Of a stretch of 21,025 nt of DNA, positions 1 to 21,025 are shown one piece after another. How positions within the stretch are numbered: position 1 is the first letter of the stretch; each line of letters begins with the position of its first letter. The position numbers and the translations under genes were made by a program. Under the pieces are notes generated by a model, which searched no databases, was not told the DNA's origin, and saw only the letters and a list, made by a program, of their open reading frames with translations. The stretch is from Apostichopus californicus (taxonomy: Eukaryota > Echinodermata > Holothuroidea > Aspidochirotida > Stichopodidae): the NCBI GenBank assembly GCA_020650975.1, contig JAIPMN010005760.1:1-21025 (forward strand), written 5' to 3'.

Positions 1-326
1 ATATCATGCTGTGAGGGCGTATTACCCAAGTGTTATGATTGTACAAAGTGCACCCCTGCATGTGTAGGTTATTTATACTGCATCGATGTTGCAAATACAA
101 CTTCAATTTGAGTACTACTCAGTGGGTGCGTTAACACACACTATGATTCGAACAATGTCATGCTGTGAACTTTGCAGCCAGTCCACGAGCAGTAGTAAAG
201 TCTCACTGTGAAACATATGGATCTGGTGGGAAAGTAAGCTAAATTTGTATTAATTCTATAATAAAACACATAATAATGGAAATATCCGTTATCTAGTCCG
301 ATATGTGTATTTTTCTTTATTACCAG
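1..326 (+). other. Presumed intron of the sulfotransferase-like gene
   Basis: No coding exon is recognised here. An 11-base word TCATGCTGTGA occurs at about 4 and again at about 159. The stretch ends in the polypyrimidine tract and acceptor of the exon at 327. Confidence 0.45.
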
Positions 327-514
327 CATCTTTGCCATATCAGCAATTATCAGCCATAGTAGGACATGCAAGACAGAACGTTAACGTAGAAGCCAAGAGC
401 AAAAATATGACAATGTTACCATCCACCCGACGAACAGCGCAGGACTTTTACCGTCCATGGAACAAACTCCTCGCTGGATTATTGAAAGATCAGAAATATA
501 CTTGGAATTATTAA
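327..514 (+). CDS. Terminal exon of a sulfotransferase-like gene (partial)
   Basis: The last 62 codons of a gene whose earlier exons lie left of the window. A pyrimidine-rich stretch ending in TTACCAG at 326 is a good splice acceptor. The exon opens with two bases completing a codon and ends at the TAA of 512-514. The peptide contains NMTMLPSTRR, then DFYRPWNKLLAGLL and ends KYTWNY. This layout (T/R-rich turn, FYxPWN, LxxLL, a final aromatic W) resembles the C-terminal helix of Golgi carbohydrate sulfotransferases, which move sulfate from PAPS to sugars. The PAPS-binding loops are not in the window, so the family call rests on the C-terminus alone and no substrate can be named. The gene is convergent with the minus-strand gene. 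Confidence 0.6.
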
Positions 515-755
515 AGTTTAAATTGATGTAACGGATAGGAATTGAATTGATTCAAACTTACAATATAGGAAAGAAGAAACACGTTCTTGATATGTGCTCT
601 GTTTCTTGAAATGAAGTGAAATGTAAAGGTAAGGTCACACGATCTAAGGTATCTATTTTTCTCAAATATAAACCACTTTATATTTGACAGTTCTTTCTTC
701 TCTTCTCTGTTCTTGTTATATATTTTTGATACTGCGTAAAAGCACATTTAACAAT

Positions 756-1232
756 ATCTTCAACGTATAATTGTGGAAACCTAGACACTATCAAGAAGCT
801 TGTTCTTATGCTTCCACTTTTTACCCATGTCCTTAACGTATTTGCCAAGTTAAATTTATAATACACTCAAGTCTTTAACAAGATCTTCGACGCAGAATTT
901 TGAAAACCTAGACATTTTACAAAGAAACTTATTCATATGTTTTCACTTTCTACCCATGTCCTTAACGTATTTGTCAAGTTAAACTTATAATACATTCAAG
1001 TCTTTAGATCTTCGACGTAGAAATTTTTAAACCTAGACATTTTATCAAGAAGTTTGTTCATATGCTTCCACTTTCTACCAATGTCCTTAACGTGTTTGAT
1101 AAGTTAAACTTATAGTACATTCAAGACTTTAATTAGATCTTCGACGTCGAATTTTTGAAACATATACGGTACATTTTATGAAGAGGCTTGTTTATATGCT
1201 ACCACTTTCTACCAATGTCCTAAACGTATCCC
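756..1232. repeat. Tandem repeat, about 125-129 bp unit, nearly 4 copies
   Basis: Copies begin with ATCTTC(A/G)ACG at about 756, 883, 1008 and 1137. Each continues through AACCTAGACA, GCTTCCACTTTCTACC, ATGTCCTTAACGTATTTG and AAGTTAAACTTATAATACA. The fourth copy stops after ATGTCCTAAACGTAT near 1229. Copies diverge by scattered substitutions and 1-3 base indels, so the array is not recent. No long open frame runs through it. Confidence 0.85.
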
Positions 1233-1910
1233 ACCTCCACTTACATCATGGTTTCCCACAGCTAAGTTTAAGGTTTGGTTAGTAACTGTATATATTCTTT
1301 TCCTTGAGTTAGCTCTGAAAACAATTACAGATGGATATCACTTTTATGCTTAAAACAATTGCAACAGATTGTTATTGTAAAGTTTTATAATCCGCCATGT
1401 TAGTACACTTGATTACAATACATTCTGCTACCTTGTAATATTGATGTCACAATCTTTATGTCAAACCTTACATATGTTTGTTAACTTACCTTGAAAAAAA
1501 CTCCCCTGGCATGGTTTTTTTTTTACAAAAGCATTAAGCCTCTTCTGCATTTATACCATAAATAATGGTCTTTACTGAAAGTTGTTAGAGTTACGAAATG
1601 AACGTCGAAACAGGTATTTTTACAGCTAGTATTTGCCTTGGCATTTTTTTCTTTTTCTTTTTGGAGAGAGGCCTAAAAAACAGATAATGGGGTTCAACCC
1701 CGGAACGCGTTTGCCAATTAGATGGTCCATGGAAATATGGGATATGAAAAGAAATATATTCTCGTTTTTATAATATTCATATACGCTTAAAAATCGAGGC
1801 ATCCATAGTGAGGCCAGGTGAGAACGATGTCTCGTTTTCCGATCTAATTTCTGACGCCACTCGGGAGTGGGTAGGGAAAGATGTGAAAAGAATCATATAT
1901 ATTTTTCATT

Positions 1911-2066
1911 ATGAGCAGTTCCCCTGTTGATTCAATGAAAACGAATGAACCTGCAGTGAGTAAAGGTAGAATATGCGTTCTTTGTTATAAAAGGAAGACT
2001 GTTGCTTTAAACGTGTTCGACCAAATTTCGCTAAAGTGTACAACAAATAAGTCAACGAATTCATAA
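1911..2066 (+). CDS. Small unassigned ORF, 51 codons
   Basis: ATG at 1911, TAA at 2064-2066. The peptide begins MSSSPVDSMK and contains GRICVLCYKRKT, a CxxC followed by basic residues, then a later KC. It could be a chance frame, a fragment of a zinc-binding transposon protein or a first exon. A GTGAGT that could act as donor lies inside it near 1956. I do not recognise a family. Nothing nearby (promoter, further exon) supports expression. Confidence 0.15.
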   Translation: MSSSPVDSMKTNEPAVSKGRICVLCYKRKTVALNVFDQISLKCTTNKSTNS

Positions 2067-2210
2067 TACGTTATCAAAACGTCGAAGACAATTGCATACA
2101 CCTAAAAGAACGCAATTTTACAACAGTGTGGATATAGTTAGTGTAGCTCATCATTGCGTGAAATAACTGCAGAAACCAGAAGCACCAAAATTATAGATAT
2201 GATGCATTTT

Positions 2211-2216
2211 TTTAAT
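2211..2216 (-). promoter_or_regulatory. Possible polyadenylation signal ATTAAA
   Basis: Read on the minus strand this is ATTAAA, about 165 bases after the stop codon of the Mesh-like gene. A second ATTAAA at 2367-2372 is only about 9 bases after the stop. No AATAAA was seen in this 3' region, so the true cleavage site is unknown. Confidence 0.25.
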
Positions 2217-2380
2217 TCATAAAACGCAAAGTTAAAACGAAACTACGACTTCAATTCATATAAGTCATCTACCAAAAAAAAAGGACAAGCAAAAGGAAGA
2301 TTAAAAGTGCTAAAAAATGATGCAAACAAACAAGCGGAATACTTCAAGAAGAGAAAATCAAAACATTTTAATCGACTTGA

Positions 2381-19396
<17,016 letters not shown>

Positions 19397-20120
19397 CTGA
19401 AAATAAAGGGAAATAAAAAAAACTAGCCTAGGTATCAGATCATATGGTTTGCTAAATATTACAGATGGCGAATATGTGTCACGAATCCTATTTCAATAAA
19501 GGTCATCATTATCTCTCTCATATTTAAAGCATTATTAAATTTTCTGAAATTAATTTCAGTAGACTTTCTACCCCCTCAAAATTGTTCCATGATGTATAAA
19601 AGGAGGAATATGGGGGATCAGTTAAAGCCTGAAAATAGTTGCTTGTGCTACTAGCATAGACGTGACTGTCGAGATATTAAGTCATGATGTGTTGAATAAA
19701 ATGAATATACTCTTTTTGTTCTTTCTTCCCTTTATTTCTTTTCTTTTCTTCTCTTTGTCGTAATATATTATGTTAGTGCACAGTTTTGATATGTCAATAA
19801 TGACTCATGATTGCCTTCTTTAAAATGAGACATATGTTCGTTGTTTCAATTAATCAATAATTCAATGGCATTCTTAGAACTCCAGAAACATATAGACGCT
19901 GAACCATCGAAAGGTATTTATATATTATGTAGACCTTTTTAACACTTTAATAATATATACCAGTATTACATACTGTGATTTTAGATTTTTGTAATAGGCA
20001 TATATGTTTTCAAGTTTTGTGAGACCTATTGGTGTAATTTTCTGATAAGGGGACGCCAAGCTTTATATATCTTTAAGGCCTCACCAAGTCTAAATCCGGC
20101 AATGATCAAAATGCTATTAC
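19397..20120 (-). other. Presumed 5' intron of the Mesh-like gene
   Basis: 724 bases between the first firm exon and the candidate upstream exon. I looked for a small exon (length 2 mod 3) that would repair the phase and found none convincing; TTTTCAG at about 19628 opens onto an immediate stop in the needed frame. Confidence 0.5.
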
Positions 20121-20305
20121 CGTTGAGACAATGACTTCTGAAACAGGTTCTCGGGGTATTCTAAAGAATCTGTTGTTTCATTTTGACTGTTATTCATTAA
20201 TTCCGGCAGGTTAAACATTGGAAGCTGTGCTTGACTTGCAAACACAGACACTTCAGGTTTGTCCACATAACGTTCCAATACGTTAGACGGCATCCATTTG
20301 TGTGA
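20121..20305 (-). CDS. Candidate upstream exon of the Mesh-like gene (frame unresolved)
   Basis: An open stretch of 61 codons follows an acceptor-like CTTAG and ends at a donor (ACG, then GTAATA). The peptide includes VDKPEVSVFASQAQLPMF and NNSQNETTDSLEYPENLF, plausible extracellular sequence with an N-glycosylation site. In this frame the exon ends with two spare bases, but the next exon (19272-19396) needs one, so a direct join hits a stop. A shorter exon, 20121-20160, after the acceptor TTCTTTAG does join in frame and reads HCLN then EFYRYG. Either a small exon between them is missing, or the short form is real, or the long frame is chance. No signal peptide is seen in either. Confidence 0.3.
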
Positions 20306-20555
20306 CTAAGCGGTACATTGGTACAGGCTCCATAATGGCAAGCAATTACCGTTAAATCGATCATTTACGAGAGAGTGATATTTGAACAAAAACGATTTAT
20401 TAATACATTTCAGAATACCTGTCAGTGATGAGGAGATATAATATGCGTTCTTACTTAGTGCAAACAAGTAGAAACAATATATGCTACAAACACTTTGAAA
20501 AGAAATAGTTCAGAGGTAAATAGACGTTTCACCTGTAAAAGATGACCTTACCCTC

Positions 20556-20639
20556 CAAACATGATGCTAACCAACTCGAAATCATTTGTGATTCCTCAAG
20601 CCGAATCTCAAAAGAGATACTTTGAACAGACTTTATGTT
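20556..20639. repeat. 84-bp direct repeat, copy A
   Basis: It matches 20937-21020 at 78 of 84 positions without gaps, 381 bases away. It starts CAAACATGATGCTAACCAA and ends GAACAGACTTTATGTT. Weaker similarity (CCTTAC(C/T)CT) continues to its left. Confidence 0.9.
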
Positions 20640-20724
20640 AATGAAATGGAGGTAAACGACAAAGGCAAATGTATATATATCTATATAATTAAAATCGTAA
20701 TGAGTTGGAAAATCAAGAACAGTG

Positions 20725-20730
20725 AAAAAA
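20725..20730 (-). terminator. Pol III-type T-run after the tRNA-like sequence
   Basis: Six consecutive T on the minus strand shortly after the discriminator base, in the place where RNA polymerase III stops on tRNA genes. Confidence 0.5.
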
Positions 20731-20735
20731 CTTCA

Positions 20736-20807
20736 AGCCTCCACCGGGATTCGAACCCGGGCCTCCCGATTTATATGCGGACACCCTAACCACTAGGCTA
20801 TGGACGC
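20736..20807 (-). tRNA. tRNA-like sequence (tRNA gene, pseudogene or SINE head)
   Basis: Minus strand. It has an A box TAGCCTAGTGG, a perfect B box GGTTCGAATCC and a perfect 5-bp T stem (CCGGG/CCCGG). The acceptor stem GCGTCCA/TGGAGGC pairs at 6 of 7 positions (mismatch 3:70). The D stem pairs with wobbles. The anticodon stem has one mismatch (31:39) around loop ATATAAA, with T33 and anticodon ATA. That anticodon is not normal for Tyr, and the mismatches favour a pseudogene or a SINE head over an active tRNA. A run of six T follows within about 7 bases. Confidence 0.65.
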
Positions 20808-20936
20808 TGATTGTATATCCCGAGGTTCGAAACCGGTAAGGAAAGTCATAATTCCACTGTAGGCGTTTGTCACCTGACTCGAACAATACTATATATAGTT
20901 CTGTTTGGGTGGCATATTTTGCCTTACTCTAGAGAT

Positions 20937-21020
20937 CAAACATGATGCTAACCAATTCGAAATCTCTTGTGATTCCTAAAGCCGGATCTCGAAAGAGATA
21001 CTTTGAACAGACTTTATGTT
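20937..21020. repeat. 84-bp direct repeat, copy B
   Basis: Second copy, running to within 5 bases of the window end. The tRNA-like sequence lies between the copies, so the whole may be a tandem unit of about 381 bp that continues beyond the window. Confidence 0.9.
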
Positions 21021-21025
21021 TATAT

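Larger units (their letters stand above)
515..2380. other. Intergenic region between convergent genes
   Basis: This separates the sulfotransferase-like stop codon (514) from the Mesh-like stop codon (2381). It holds the tandem array at 756-1232 and a small plus-strand ORF at 1911-2066, both listed separately. No perfect AATAAA was found just after the plus-strand gene; ATTAAA overlaps its stop codon at 509-514. For the minus-strand gene, ATTAAA variants occur at 2367-2372 and 2211-2216. Confidence 0.6.

Noticed and set aside
1685..1725. GGGGTTCAACCCC, B-box-like, possible SINE
   Set aside because: No A box at the right distance on either strand and no cloverleaf; a short perfect palindrome explains it.
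20822..20836. GGTTCGAAACC resembling a second tRNA B box
   Set aside because: One mismatch to consensus and no A box or stems around it.

Overview
This is animal genomic DNA: AT-rich, with short GT-AG spliced exons, long introns, microsatellites and many small repeats. The lineage cannot be fixed from the window. The protein architecture and repeat types suggest a marine invertebrate, possibly an echinoderm-grade deuterostome (inference).

The main feature is one large minus-strand gene for a secreted-then-anchored membrane protein. I placed 19 coding exons between 19396 (upstream) and 2381 (stop). All 18 splice joins keep the reading frame, giving about 1135 residues without the N-terminus. 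The domain order is NIDO, an IPT/E-set-like domain, a conserved linker, AMOP, VWD with a GDPH motif, two sushi (CCP) domains, one transmembrane helix and a basic cytoplasmic tail. This is the order of insect Mesh (a smooth septate junction protein) and is close to vertebrate SUSD2 and the MUC4 C-terminus. The signal-peptide exon was not found; a candidate upstream exon at 20121-20305 is described with its frame problem.

At the left edge (327-514, plus strand) is the last exon of a sulfotransferase-like gene, convergent with the Mesh-like gene. The 1.9 kb between the two stop codons holds an array of 125-129 bp tandem repeats and an unassigned 51-codon ORF.

The introns carry most of the unusual material: a (GAT)33 microsatellite beside the last donor; a tandem 393-bp unit with a long hairpin in each copy; a LINE-like 3' end; a 137-bp palindrome; a 55-bp inverted pair whose arms each read as a minimal hammerhead-ribozyme-like motif; and a 289-bp hAT-type MITE with intact 8-bp target duplication. 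At the right edge a tRNA-like sequence with a T-run terminator lies between two 84-bp direct repeats 381 bp apart. I see no bacterial-type operons, CRISPR array or intact autonomous transposon.
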